From: Thermoplasmata archaeon | Lineage (GTDB): Archaea > Thermoplasmatota > Thermoplasmata > Lutacidiplasmatales > UBA184 | Direction of reading: 5' to 3' | Assembly: GCA_021828085.1 (NCBI GenBank) | Contig: JAKATE010000028.1 | Location: forward strand, 1-16,864 | Length of the DNA stretch: 16,864 bases | Part shown: one piece after another, positions 6,896-16,375 of the stretch | Layout of the letters: every line of letters starts with the position of its first letter | Numbering within the stretch: the first letter of the stretch is position 1 | Program-made: the position numbers and the translations under genes | The notes under the pieces: generated by a model | The model's database searches: none | The model's input: only the letters and a program-made list of their open reading frames with translations | What the model was told of the DNA's origin: nothing

Positions 6896-8893
6896 CTACG
6901 GGTGCGGGGGGGGCCCGGGGGCCGGGTACTGGGCCAGGGTGTACTCCCGCTTCCCGCCGAACGGGTGGAAGCCCTTCCCGCCGCCGTGGTAGAACTTGGA
7001 GAAATACTCCACGTAGAGGAGACGCGCCCCCTGGATGCCCGGCTCGAAGACCCCCAGGACGATGTTGAACCCCTGCCCCACCACCAGGATGACCAGCCCG
7101 GCGATGGCGAGGAGACCGCTGTGGAACAGTCCCACCGAGATCTGGTTCACCACCGTCGCCAGGATGACCGAGGCGAGGAGGATGCCGGCCAGACGGGTGT
7201 ATGAGACGATGTGGCCCATCACGCTCATCACCTCGATGGCGGCCTGGCCGCTCTCGAGCACGATGACGCCGACCAGGAGGGCGAGCCCGATCCCCAGGTA
7301 GATGAATAGCGTGCTGTTCGGTGGGCTGATGACGATCTGCTGGTGGATGAGGGCGAGCCCCCCGAGGGCGATGACCCAGGCGAGCCCGATCCACAGGACC
7401 TTGGCGACGGCCCCCTTGCGGTGCCCCGCGTAGATCTCGTTCAGGAAGGAGAAGAGGAAGCCCAGGGTCACCATGGCGAGCCCGGCATATCCGGTGTAGA
7501 GGATCAGCTTGGAGACCCCGGTGCTGCTCAGCGGGTCGAAGAGCTGGAAGTTCAACCGCCCGAAGGTGAGCTGGCCGAGGGTGAAGCCGAAGTAGCTGTC
7601 GAAGACCACCCCGAGGCCGATGGCCACGAGGCACCCCGGGAGGAGCGCCCTCGCGAGCTGCTTCATCGCCGAGGGGGGCATGATCATACTGGTGAAGCGG
7701 ACCAGGCTCTGGGGGACCCAGGTCCGGCCTGCGCGGGGGTTGCCCACCCGCCAGATGAGCCAGAGACAGACCCCGAGGATGAACAGTCCGTAACCGACGT
7801 CCCCGAGCATCACCCCGAAGAAGATGGGGAAGACCACGGCGAAGACCATCGTCGGGTCGATCTCGCCGCTCTGGGGGAGGGAGTAGATCCGGATGAAGAA
7901 CTCGTAGATGCGGGGGAGGGGGCGGTTCCGCAGCAGCGTCGGAGGCTCCTCCTTCGTGGGGACCACGAGCAGCAGGCTCTTCCCCCCCGTGAGCCGCTCG
8001 AGCCCGGCCTCCAGGACGGGAAGCTGGTCCCGGGGCGTCCAGCCCTCCACGGCGAAGACGTCCCGGTTCCCCCCCATCCGGGCGATGAGCTCGGACTTGC
8101 GCGCCTCCACGTTGAGCTGCTCCTCCACGGGGAGGAGCTTCCCGTACCACTGCCGGGAGAGCCCGGCGAGCCCGGCGCGGACCTGGGCGAGCTCCTGCCG
8201 GAGCTCCGAGAGGCGTCGCTCCAGCCGGGGGGCAAGCACGGCCGGGGTCCCGTCGAGGTCCTCCGGTACCGGGACCAGGTGGACGCCCGTCCTCTGGGCG
8301 GAGCGGCTCGCGAGCTCGGCGCGTTCCCGCGGGACGCTCAGGACGAACCGGGTGGTCTTCTCCTCCGGCTGCGTCTCGAGGAGGAACTCGAACCGGGCCG
8401 ATCCGAGCTCGGAACGGAAGGACTCGAAGGCGTCGGGGGCCCCCTCCCCGAAGTAGGAGCGCACGCTCTGCGCACGGAGCAGCGAGAGGTCCCCGCCGAA
8501 GAAGGCGTAGCCCCGGACCAGGGAGAGCTCCTCCTCGGCGGCGCGGACGTCTGTGAGGAGCAGATCCTCCCGCCGCTTCGCCTGGCGGACCTCCTCGTCG
8601 ATGGGGATCGCGCGCGCCGCCGCGAGCAGCTCCCCCACATCGCGGAAGCGCTCCCGTCCGGAGGCGGGGACCGGGGGGAGGGCCTGGACTAGGGCGCGGA
8701 TCCGGGACTGCTGCTCGAGCACCTCCCGGTCGACCGGCCCGGCCCGCTCGGGGAGGAGCTCCTCGAGCCCCTCCTTCCCGATCGGCTCCACCTGCAGGAC
8801 CCCCTGGTCGTGGAGGTAGGAGAGGATGCGGTCCCGGTCGGCCTTGAGTCCGGTGAGGACCACGCGGGCCATGGGGGTAGGCCGGAGCGCCAT
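6896..8893 (-). CDS. atpI: A-type ATP synthase subunit I (a-subunit homologue)
   Basis: Subunit I is the stator membrane subunit that forms the ion half-channels against the K ring. The 665-residue protein has a cytoplasmic N-terminal half (1 to about 340) with coiled-coil stretches around 88-125 and 215-245. The C-terminal membrane half has about seven or eight helices. Family hallmarks are VFPIFFGVMLGDVGYGL (354-370), the essential arginine R567 in SYTRLAGILLA, the acidic E554 one helix turn earlier in AAIEVM, and the C-terminal YVEYFSKFYHGGGKGFHPF (627-645). The ATG at 8893 gives the usual N-terminus MALRPTPMARVVL. The ATG at 8872 would remove seven residues and lacks a ribosome site. GGAG in the end of atpH, about ten bases upstream, may be the ribosome site. 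It starts six bases after the atpH stop codon. Confidence 0.96.
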   Translation of the reverse strand: MALRPTPMARVVLTGLKADRDRILSYLHDQGVLQVEPIGKEGLEELLPERAGPVDREVLEQQSRIRALVQALPPVPASGRERFRDVGELLAAARAIPIDEEVRQAKRREDLLLTDVRAAEEELSLVRGYAFFGGDLSLLRAQSVRSYFGEGAPDAFESFRSELGSARFEFLLETQPEEKTTRFVLSVPRERAELASRSAQRTGVHLVPVPEDLDGTPAVLAPRLERRLSELRQELAQVRAGLAGLSRQWYGKLLPVEEQLNVEARKSELIARMGGNRDVFAVEGWTPRDQLPVLEAGLERLTGGKSLLLVVPTKEEPPTLLRNRPLPRIYEFFIRIYSLPQSGEIDPTMVFAVVFPIFFGVMLGDVGYGLFILGVCLWLIWRVGNPRAGRTWVPQSLVRFTSMIMPPSAMKQLARALLPGCLVAIGLGVVFDSYFGFTLGQLTFGRLNFQLFDPLSSTGVSKLILYTGYAGLAMVTLGFLFSFLNEIYAGHRKGAVAKVLWIGLAWVIALGGLALIHQQIVISPPNSTLFIYLGIGLALLVGVIVLESGQAAIEVMSVMGHIVSYTRLAGILLASVILATVVNQISVGLFHSGLLAIAGLVILVVGQGFNIVLGVFEPGIQGARLLYVEYFSKFYHGGGKGFHPFGGKREYTLAQYPAPGPPPHP

Positions 8894-8899
8894 GGGTCG

Positions 8900-9283
8900 C
8901 TAGCTCCGGCGCCGGGGGGGCGACGGGGGAGGGGGGGCGGGCCTCAGATCGCCGAAGAGGGCCTCGACGAGCTCCGCCCAGCGCGCGTCGAACTCGGAGG
9001 AGGAGAGGGAGGAGAGGTCCCGGGCCTTCGCTTCGGCGTCCTGGACGAGCTTCGTCGCAGCGACCTCGCTCTCCCGCTGGGCGGCGGCGAGCGCCTCCCG
9101 CTGGGCGGCCTCGGCGCGGCCCCGGGCCTCCTTGAGGGCGGCCTCGACGTCGCTCTGGGCCTTCTCCCGCGCGGCGCTCAACGCCTGCCGGGCCTGCTCG
9201 AGCCGCTGGTCGGTCGAGCTCTCGGCCTCCTTGAGCCGGCGCAGCGACTCCACGGGGGAGATCGCGGGGGGACCCCCGGTCAT
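8900..9283 (-). CDS. atpH: A-type ATP synthase subunit H (peripheral stalk)
   Basis: Subunit H forms a heterodimeric coiled coil with subunit E in the peripheral stalk. The 127-residue protein is almost entirely a charged, alanine-rich helix (about 10-95), with LRRLKEAE near the start as in other H subunits. A short helical end, FDARWAELVEALFGDL, is followed by a proline/arginine-rich tail that makes it somewhat longer than the usual 100-110 residues. The ATG at 9283 is preceded by GGTGA with six bases of spacing, inside the end of the upstream miniprotein gene. That gene's TAG (9285-9287) is one base before this ATG. The position between that gene and atpI and the coiled-coil character make the assignment good despite the low sequence complexity of the family. 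Confidence 0.88.
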   Translation of the reverse strand: MTGGPPAISPVESLRRLKEAESSTDQRLEQARQALSAAREKAQSDVEAALKEARGRAEAAQREALAAAQRESEVAATKLVQDAEAKARDLSSLSSSEFDARWAELVEALFGDLRPAPPPPSPPRRRS

Positions 9284-9284
9284 C

Positions 9285-9407
9285 CTAGTTCACCCCCAGG
9301 ACATGGGCGAGGAGCGCGACGAAGATCCCGAGGGCCGCGGCGCGGCCCAGGGAGAAGCCCCGGCGCCACATCCACCAGCGACGCAGCGCGTGCTCACGCG
9401 GCGACAC
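9285..9407 (-). CDS. 40-residue single-helix membrane miniprotein within the ATP synthase operon
   Basis: This short gene lies between atpD and atpH. It starts at GTG 9407, overlaps the last 14 bases of atpD in another frame, and stops at TAG 9285-9287, one base before the atpH ATG. GGGAGG (9414-9419) with six bases of spacing is among the best ribosome sites in the window. The product is 40 residues. Residues 1-19 are basic and aromatic (EHALRRWWMWRRGF at 5-18). Residues 22-39 form one hydrophobic helix (RAAALGIFVALLAHVLGV). The positive-inside rule predicts a cytoplasmic N-terminus. I do not recognise a family. Without this gene atpD and atpH would be separated by 110 bases, in an operon where every other gap is ten bases or fewer. 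A role in assembling or stabilising the membrane sector is an inference from position only. Confidence 0.7.
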   Translation of the reverse strand: MSPREHALRRWWMWRRGFSLGRAAALGIFVALLAHVLGVN

Positions 9408-10065
9408 CGGAAGCCTCCCGCGGCTCGGCCGCGACCGCGCTCTCGCGCTCCATCTTGCGTTTCACCGTCTTCAGCATGGCGAAGCTGTCGCGCTCCATCT
9501 CGTCGAAACGGAACTTGATGTAGCGCACCACCCCCTCCAGGCGCGGGATCATGACGTTCTCGATGGCGCTGGCGCGCCGCTTGGTCTTCTCGATCTCTCG
9601 GAGGAGCCGCCGCATGGCGTTCTCCTTCTCCGCCACCTCGAGGACCACCTGGTAGACCCCCTGGAAATGGTCGAGCGACTCGTCGAGGCTCGCGGGAAGG
9701 GCGAGCCGGGCGAGCGCCGACTGGGGGTCGTAGCGCGTGTCGGCGATGGCCGGGGTCCGGACCCCCATGACGTTGCGGCTCTCCACCTGGAGCGGCCGGA
9801 GGATGGGGAGCATGAGCGCGGTAGTCTCCAGGCGGACGGCCCCCTCCATCATCTCGGCCTGCCGGATGGACTGGAAGCCCCGGGCGAGCCGGGCGGCGAG
9901 GTCGCCCCGGAGCTGGAGCGCCTGCCGGGAGATCTTGAAGAACTCGGCGATGAGCGCGGAGCGCTTGAGCTTGAGCAGGTTGAGCCCGCGCTTGGCGAGC
10001 ACGATGCGGCGCTTGGAGCGGATGAGCTCCAGGCGGGTGGGACGGGTGACCTCCAGGCTCGGCAC
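9394..10065 (-). CDS. atpD: A-type ATP synthase subunit D (central stalk)
   Basis: Subunit D is the coiled-coil rotor shaft that turns inside the A3B3 head. The 223-residue protein opens with the classic EVTRPTRLELIRSKRRIVLAKRGLNLLKLKR pattern. It forms two long antiparallel helices (about 10-75 and 140-205) around a short globular middle, and the second helix includes EKENAMRRLLREIEKTKRRASAIENV. The C-terminal tail after about residue 207 is variable. The start is GTG at 10065, six bases after the atpB stop codon. An in-frame ATG is not available nearby and the family N-terminus fits this GTG. Its 3' end overlaps the downstream miniprotein gene and supplies that gene's ribosome site. Confidence 0.96.
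   Translation of the reverse strand: MPSLEVTRPTRLELIRSKRRIVLAKRGLNLLKLKRSALIAEFFKISRQALQLRGDLAARLARGFQSIRQAEMMEGAVRLETTALMLPILRPLQVESRNVMGVRTPAIADTRYDPQSALARLALPASLDESLDHFQGVYQVVLEVAEKENAMRRLLREIEKTKRRASAIENVMIPRLEGVVRYIKFRFDEMERDSFAMLKTVKRKMERESAVAAEPREASGVAA
9414..9419 (-). promoter_or_regulatory. Shine-Dalgarno site of the 40-residue gene
   Basis: The minus-strand GGGAGG lies within the 3' end of atpD, six bases before the GTG at 9407. It is the main evidence that the miniprotein is translated. Confidence 0.65.
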
Positions 10066-10071
10066 GGCCGC

Positions 10072-11474
<1,403 letters not shown>

Positions 11475-11478
<4 letters not shown>

Positions 11479-13244
11479 GCCGCCGCCTCCTTCTCGAGGG
11501 TCTCGAACTGGGTCGCCATCTCGCCCTCGAGCTGGTCGAAGGCGCCGAGCCCCTCCTTCTCGCTCTGGGTCTTCATGCGCGCGATCTTGAGCCGCACGGG
11601 CATCTCCACCGCCTTCGCGAGCGAGACCCCCTTGCCCACCGCCTCGGTCTCCCGGTGCCCGAAATCGAGGATGGCCTTCAGCATGCGGTACTGCTTCTCG
11701 ATGGAGGTGTACGTGTCCACCTCGTCGTAGGCGCTCTGCTGGAGGTAGTCCTCCCGGATCATCCGGGCGGTGTCGAGCACCGCCTTCTCCCGCTCGGGGA
11801 GCGCGTCGGAGCCCACCAGCTGGACGATCTCCTGGAGCTCGGCCTCCTTCTGGAGGAGCTCCACGGCCTCGTTGCGCAGGCTCGCCCAACTCTTGTTCAC
11901 GTGCTGGCCGTACCAGGGGTCGAGATCCCCCGTGTACAGCGAGTAGCTCGACAGCCAGTTGATGGAGGGGAAGTGCCGCCGGTTGGCGAGCGAGGCGTCG
12001 AGCGCCCAGAAGACGCGCGTGACCCGGAGGGTGTTCTGGCTCACCGGCTCGGAGACGTCCCCGCCCGGGGGGCTCACCGCTCCGATGACCGTGACCGAGC
12101 CCTGCCGGGCCTCCGGTCCTAGGACGACCACCTGCCCGGCGCGCTCGTAGAACTCGGCGAGACGACGACCGAGGTAGGCCGGGTAGCCCTCCTCGCCGGG
12201 CATCTCCTCGAGCCGGCCGGAGATCTCCCGGAGTGCCTCCGCCCAGCGGCTCGTGGAGTCGGCCATGAGCGCCACCTGGTAGCCCATGTCCCGGTAGTAC
12301 TCTGCGATGGTGATGCCGGTGTAGATGCTCGCCTCCCGGGCCGCCACGGGCATGTTGGAGGTGTTGGCGATGAGGATCGTCCGCTCCATCAGCGGCCGCT
12401 TGCTCTTCGGGTCCTCCAGATGGGGGAACTCCGTGAGCACCTCGGTCATCTCGTTGCCGCGCTCCCCGCAGCCCACGTAGACCACCACGTCGGCCTCGGC
12501 CCACTTCGCGAGCTGCTGCTGGATGACCGTCTTGCCCGAGCCGAAGGGCCCGGGGATGGCCGCCGTCCCGCCGCGGGCCACGGGGAAGAAGGTGTCGATG
12601 ACGCGTTGGCCGGTGATGAGCGGGACGTGCGGGGGGAGCTTGCGGGCGACGGGACGGGGGACGCGGACCTTCCAACGCTGCGAGAGCCCCAGGGGGATGC
12701 GCTTCCCGTCGGCGGTGGTGACCTCCCCGACGTTGTCCCGGACGGTGTAGCTGCCGGCGTCGAGGCGGCTCAGCGTCCCTTCCACGCCCGGCGGGACCAG
12801 GACCCGGTGCGTGAGGAGCGGGGTCTCGGGCACCGTTCCGACGATGTCCCCGGGGAAGACCTTCTCCCCCACCTTCTTGGTGGGGGTGAACTCCCAGTGC
12901 GCCTGCTCGTCGAGGGCAGGGGCGGTGAGACCCCGGGCGATGAAGTCCCCTCCCTCCTTCTGGATGACGTTGAGCGGTCGCTGGACGCCGTCGTAGATGG
13001 ATTTGAGCAGGCCCGGTCCGAGCTCCACCGAGAGCGCCTGGCCGGTGTTCTCCACCGCGTCGCCGGGGCGGATGCCGGTGGTGTCCTCGTAGACCTGGAT
13101 CGTCGCCTCGTGCTCCACGAGCCGGATGATCTCCCCGACCAGACCGAGATCGCCCACGCGGACCACATCGAACATCCGCCCGCCGGTGAGACCTTCGGCG
13201 ATGACGACCGGACCGGAGACCTTGGTGACTTTCCCTTCGGGCAT
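11475..13244 (-). CDS. atpA: A-type ATP synthase subunit A (catalytic head subunit)
   Basis: Subunit A holds the catalytic nucleotide sites where ATP is made or hydrolysed. The 589-residue protein has an N-terminal beta-barrel (KVTKVSGPVVIAEGL), the bulge domain typical of A/V-type catalytic subunits (about 115-190), the Walker A loop GPFGSGKT (232-239, with K238 and T239), the catalytic glutamate E261 in GCGERGNE, and the Walker B region VALMADSTSRWAEALREISGRLEEMPGEEGYPAYL (about 324-358). The later FPSINWLSSYSLYTG matches the family. No intein interrupts the P-loop, although this gene carries one in several archaea. The ATG at 13244 is ten bases after the atpF stop and has no strong Shine-Dalgarno site, so coupling to atpF is likely. 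Confidence 0.98.
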
Positions 13245-13254
13245 GGAGCTTGTC

Positions 13255-13596
13255 CTACGGTGCCACGACGGTCTCCAGGGAGACCCCGAGCACCCTCTTC
13301 GCCAGCGCGGCCACGCTCTCCGGCTCGTCCTCGGCCCCCGGGACCGGCAGGAAGACCACCAAGGGGCTGATCGACGTCTCGGCGGCGTGGCGGAGGGCTT
13401 CGGGCAGGGCGATCTGGATGCGGCGGCTGGCCAGGATGAGGCTGAACTCCTTCCCCTCGAAGATCCGCTGGAACTCTCGGGCGGCGTTCTTCTCGTCGAC
13501 CTCGAAGGCGTCCTGGATACCGATGAGCCGGAAACCGATGACGAGCTCCCGCTCCCCGATGACCGCGACCGGTTTGGCCGTCCCGGTGCCCGGCAT
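13255..13596 (-). CDS. atpF: A-type ATP synthase subunit F (central stalk)
   Basis: Subunit F binds subunit D at the base of the rotor shaft and helps couple head and ring. The 113-residue protein has the typical Rossmann-like start VAVIGERELVIGFRLIGI (10-27), an acidic FEVDEKNAA segment, and the central FSLILASRRIQIALPEAL. The length is normal. The ATG at 13596 is preceded by GGGAGG four bases upstream. The TATATA box at 13622-13627 lies about 28 bases before the ATG, so the transcript begins at or just before the ribosome site. It is the first gene of the minus-strand atpFABD-x-HI operon. Confidence 0.93.
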   Translation of the reverse strand: MPGTGTAKPVAVIGERELVIGFRLIGIQDAFEVDEKNAAREFQRIFEGKEFSLILASRRIQIALPEALRHAAETSISPLVVFLPVPGAEDEPESVAALAKRVLGVSLETVVAP

Positions 13597-13618
13597 GGCG
13601 CCTCCCCCGGCACTATCA

Positions 13619-13629
13619 GAGTATATAGG
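13619..13629 (-). promoter_or_regulatory. TATA box of the atpFABD-x-HI operon
   Basis: The minus strand reads CCTATATACTC here. The centre is about 28 bases before the atpF ATG, so the leader is very short or absent even though GGGAGG lies between the two. It should drive the whole seven- or eight-gene operon. Confidence 0.65.
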
Positions 13630-13681
13630 GGTGGCGGCACCGGGAGTCGAAGTCTCGAGGGAAACCGTCGCGTACGGCCCC

Positions 13682-13690
13682 TTGTTAATC
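13682..13690 (+). promoter_or_regulatory. TATA-like element before the HEAT-repeat gene
   Basis: TTGTTAATC is centred about 25 bases before the GTG at 13711. That spacing suits a leaderless transcript and helps choose this start. It is divergent from, and about 60 bases away from, the atpF TATA box. Confidence 0.4.
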
Positions 13691-13710
13691 CCCGCGGCCG
13701 TCCCCTGTCC

Positions 13711-15291
13711 GTGTCAGGGAAACCCCCCCCGGGAGCCTCCGTCCCCCGGGATCGCGAGCGGGCGCCCCACCCGCTGCTCGAGCGGGCCTACCGCTCGCTG
13801 GAGGCCAGCGACCCTCGCTCCCAGCTGGTGGCCCTCCGGCTGCTCGGAAGGGTCCCCGGGTGCGACCCGGTCCGGCTCGTGGGACCGCTTAAGAGCCCGC
13901 ACGCGCCGGTCCGTCTCGCGTCGGTCTGGGCGCTGCGCGACCGGACCGGGAGGGTGGTCGAGGAGGCCCTCCTCCGTGCCCTCGCGGACGGCGACTACCG
14001 GGTGCGCGCCCTGGCGGCCGAATCCCTCGCCCGAGGGGGGGGTCGAGCCGCCCAGGCGGCCTTCTCCCTGTCGCTCTCGGATCCCTCGGCCGAGGTGCGA
14101 ATACCGGTGGCCTGGTCCCTTCTCCAGGCGGGGGACCCCCGGGGGAGCGCCACGTTGGACGGTCTCCTCAAGGACCCGGATCCGCTCATCCGTCGCGGCA
14201 CCCTGGCGACGCTCGCCGGGTACGACGACCCTCGCCTCGCCCCCTGGCTCGTGCAGGGGCTCTCCGACCCCGTGGACCGGGTGAGGAGAGAGGCTGTCCT
14301 CGGTCTGGGACGCCTCGCGCCTCCCGGGGTCGACGCGCTGTTGCGCCCGTACCTGGCGGACCCGGGGGAACGCGTACGGATCGCGGCCAGTGTCGTCGCC
14401 GGTCAACGACGCGACCGTGCGGCCGTGAAGCTGCTGCTGGACCGCTACCCGCTCGAACCGACGGGGGCGCGCCCGGCCTTCCTGGTGGCGCTCGGCCGGA
14501 TCGGTGACTCCCGGGCCCTCCCCACGCTCCTCCATGCCACCGAGGATCCCGCCTCCTGGGTCGTGGTGGCCGCCGTCCACGCCCTGGGCGAGCTCCGCTC
14601 GCGCAAGGCCATCCCCCGTGTCCGAGAGCTGCTCGCGAGCCCGGTCCGGAGCGTCCGGGGGGCCGCGGCCGAGGCGATCGGGCGGCTCAACAGCCGCCAG
14701 GACCTCCCCCGTCTGGTGAAGCTCCTCTCGGACCCGGAGACCTGGGTCCGGCACGAAGCCTCGGTGGGCCTGGGGTTCCTGGGCTCTCCCCGAGCGGCTG
14801 CCCCGCTGCGGGCCCGGCTCTCGGACGCCGACCCCGAGGTCCGTCTGGCGGCGATCTGGGCGCTGGGCCGGGTGGGGGACGCCCGCTCCCATCCCCGTCT
14901 CGTCGCCCTCCTCGAGGAGGCGGTGAAGAGCTACACCGAGACGCTCGGCCTGGCGGAGACCCTCCCCGAGGAGAGCACCGGTTCGAGCGTGCTGGCCGAG
15001 CGGGAAGGGGCGCTGCGCCTCCGGGGGGACGCTCCCCAGCTCCTGCTGGATACGTTGCTCCTGGCCCTCGCTCGGGAAGGCGGACGCTCCCCGGCGGGGG
15101 AGGCGGAGCGGCTCCGGGAGGCGCTCCGGAAGGCCCTCGCCTCCCTGGTCCCGGGGGACGCGGACCGTCCGGTCCTGCTCCCGCGCATGGAGCGGATCCC
15201 CCGCTCCCAGGTCCCCACGCGCCGGGCCCTCGGCGAGGGTTGGAACGACGCCGGGGGGCGTCGGGGGGTACCCGGGGCGGGCCGCCGATGA
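13711..15291 (+). CDS. HEAT-repeat protein
   Basis: This 526-residue soluble protein is built largely of HEAT / PBS-lyase-type helical repeats of about 30 residues between roughly residues 25 and 410. The recurring unit looks like LLSDPETWVRHEASVGLGFLG or LSDADPEVRLAAIWALGRVGD, with about a dozen copies. Such solenoids usually act as protein-binding scaffolds, and no catalytic motif is visible. The last 110 residues leave the repeat pattern, with helices around QLLLDTLLLALA and a basic, glycine-rich tail. The start is uncertain: the open frame runs far upstream across atpF, but GTG at 13711, about 25 bases after a TATA-like element, is the best leaderless start. Its TGA overlaps the ATG of the acetyltransferase gene (ATGA), so the two are coupled. 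Partner and pathway are unknown. Confidence 0.85.
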   Translation: MSGKPPPGASVPRDRERAPHPLLERAYRSLEASDPRSQLVALRLLGRVPGCDPVRLVGPLKSPHAPVRLASVWALRDRTGRVVEEALLRALADGDYRVRALAAESLARGGGRAAQAAFSLSLSDPSAEVRIPVAWSLLQAGDPRGSATLDGLLKDPDPLIRRGTLATLAGYDDPRLAPWLVQGLSDPVDRVRREAVLGLGRLAPPGVDALLRPYLADPGERVRIAASVVAGQRRDRAAVKLLLDRYPLEPTGARPAFLVALGRIGDSRALPTLLHATEDPASWVVVAAVHALGELRSRKAIPRVRELLASPVRSVRGAAAEAIGRLNSRQDLPRLVKLLSDPETWVRHEASVGLGFLGSPRAAAPLRARLSDADPEVRLAAIWALGRVGDARSHPRLVALLEEAVKSYTETLGLAETLPEESTGSSVLAEREGALRLRGDAPQLLLDTLLLALAREGGRSPAGEAERLREALRKALASLVPGDADRPVLLPRMERIPRSQVPTRRALGEGWNDAGGRRGVPGAGRR

Positions 15292-16226
15292 TCCTGAGGG
15301 ACTTCCGCCTGCGCGACGCCCCGTCGGTGCTCCGCCAGGTGCAGGAGAACTTTGCCGGCGAATTCGCCCTTACCGGGTTCGACCCTGCGCACTTCCTCCG
15401 CGTCGTGGAGAAGACCCACCGGGGTTGGATCGGGATGGCCCGAAGAGTGCTCCAGCTCTTCGGGCAGACACCGGCGCGCTTCCTGATCGCGGAGGAGTCG
15501 GGGGAACTGCGGGGCACGACGCTGCTCACCCTGCAGCGGGGCCACGGCTATCTCTCCATGGTCATGACAGACGCTCGCTATCGGCAACGGGGAGTGGCCA
15601 GCGCCCTGTTGAACTGGGCCGAGCAGATCTCCCAACGCCGGGGCAAGCGCTACGTCGCCCTGGACGTCCTTTCGGGGAACGAGGGAGCCCGCAGGCTCTA
15701 CGGGCACCGGGGCTACCGCCCGATCCGCCGGACGAGCAGCTTCGTGCGGGAGCTCGACGGAAAGGCCCCCTCCGGTCCCTCTGTCCGTCCGGCGCTCTCC
15801 AGCGACATCCCCTTTCTCGAAACCGTCTATCGACGCCGGATCCCGGACCCGGTGCGCGAGGTGATGCCCGACGGAGGCTCCTCGGTACTCCCTTCGCGGT
15901 GGCTGGACCGGATCCTCCTCTCCGAGAGCGAGGCGTGGTGCCTGGGACCGGAGGGAAGGCCCACGGCCTACGCCCGGGCGACCTTCACGACGCCCCGGGA
16001 GGCGGGGATCCTCTCCCTCCCGTACATCGCCATCGACCTCCCCCCCGCGGACCAGCGTACCCTGGTCGAGGCGGCCCTAGCCTGGCTCTCGGTGCGCAGG
16101 ACCCCGCGCGCGGTGGTGACCCTGGCCGAGGGGAACGAACCGATGCGGCTGCTCGTGGAGTCGCTGGGCTTTCAGGAGCGTTGGAGCACGGAAACGCTGG
16201 CGAAGCGCCTCACCGCCTCGTCGTGA
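15288..16226 (+). CDS. Tandem-GNAT N-acetyltransferase
   Basis: This 312-residue protein contains two GNAT folds, which transfer an acyl group from acetyl-CoA to an amine. In the first (about 1-155) the CoA pyrophosphate loop is RQRGVA (99-104), and the motif B region is NEGARRLYGHRGYRPI (131-146). The second (about 165-308) is degenerate but keeps the N-x-x-M-x-x-L-V-x-x-x-G-F pattern at 283-295. The size and two-domain build resemble proteins such as mycothiol synthase, but that is architecture only and no substrate can be named. The ATG at 15288 overlaps the stop of the HEAT-repeat gene as ATGA. An upstream in-frame ATG at 15240 would add 16 glycine/arginine-rich residues and is less likely. 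Translational coupling suggests that the two proteins act together or are needed in fixed ratio. Confidence 0.88.
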   Translation: MILRDFRLRDAPSVLRQVQENFAGEFALTGFDPAHFLRVVEKTHRGWIGMARRVLQLFGQTPARFLIAEESGELRGTTLLTLQRGHGYLSMVMTDARYRQRGVASALLNWAEQISQRRGKRYVALDVLSGNEGARRLYGHRGYRPIRRTSSFVRELDGKAPSGPSVRPALSSDIPFLETVYRRRIPDPVREVMPDGGSSVLPSRWLDRILLSESEAWCLGPEGRPTAYARATFTTPREAGILSLPYIAIDLPPADQRTLVEAALAWLSVRRTPRAVVTLAEGNEPMRLLVESLGFQERWSTETLAKRLTASS

Positions 16227-16303
16227 TCCCCGCCGAGGGTCCTCGAAGTGCCCCCGGTGGCCCACGTACCTCCAGGGACGAGCGGATGGGGCGCGCAGGT
16301 CCC

Positions 16304-16325
16304 CGCGCTCGACGGACGGAGCGCG
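16304..16325. terminator. Possible hairpin downstream of the acetyltransferase gene
   Basis: CGCGCTC (16304-16310) and GAGCGCG (16319-16325) can form a seven-pair stem with an eight-base loop in the 149-base intergenic region. It lies 78 bases after the stop codon and has no T-rich tract, so termination is uncertain. Nothing else recognisable lies in this gap apart from the TATA-like element before the next gene. Confidence 0.2.
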
Positions 16326-16347
16326 AGAGACCCGCCGACGCGGTCGG

Positions 16348-16354
16348 CTTAACG
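16348..16354 (+). promoter_or_regulatory. TATA-like element before the DNA glycosylase gene
   Basis: CTTAACG is centred about 25 bases before the ATG at 16376, the spacing of a leaderless promoter. The match is weak, but it is the most A/T-rich spot in the gap apart from GTTTT at 16362-16366. Confidence 0.35.
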
Positions 16355-16375
16355 TCCGCTCGTTTTCCGGTGGTC

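Noticed and set aside
5847..8150. A 767-codon minus-strand open frame crossing the MFS end, the unknown gene and atpI
   Set aside because: It is out of frame with the clear atpI coding sequence and encodes arginine/proline/glycine-rich sequence without domains. GC-rich DNA gives such stop-free shadows.
11479..12675. Extension of the atpB frame upstream into atpA, giving 867 codons
   Set aside because: The extra part is an out-of-frame reading of atpA. The ATGA overlap at 11475-11478 fixes the atpB start.
13621..13660. Possible tRNA or other RNA gene in the atpF-HEAT gap
   Set aside because: No cloverleaf arms or T-loop consensus could be found here or in the other intergenic gaps. The A/T-rich content is explained by TATA boxes.
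13126..13710. N-terminal extension of the HEAT-repeat frame across atpF and the end of atpA
   Set aside because: The extension is antisense to atpF and atpA, has no HEAT pattern, and lies upstream of the likely promoter at 13682-13690.
13800..14900. DNA-level similarity between segments of the HEAT gene, suggesting tandem DNA repeats or a CRISPR-like array
   Set aside because: The resemblance is at protein level, from about 30-residue HEAT units with diverged DNA. There are no identical repeats or regular spacers.
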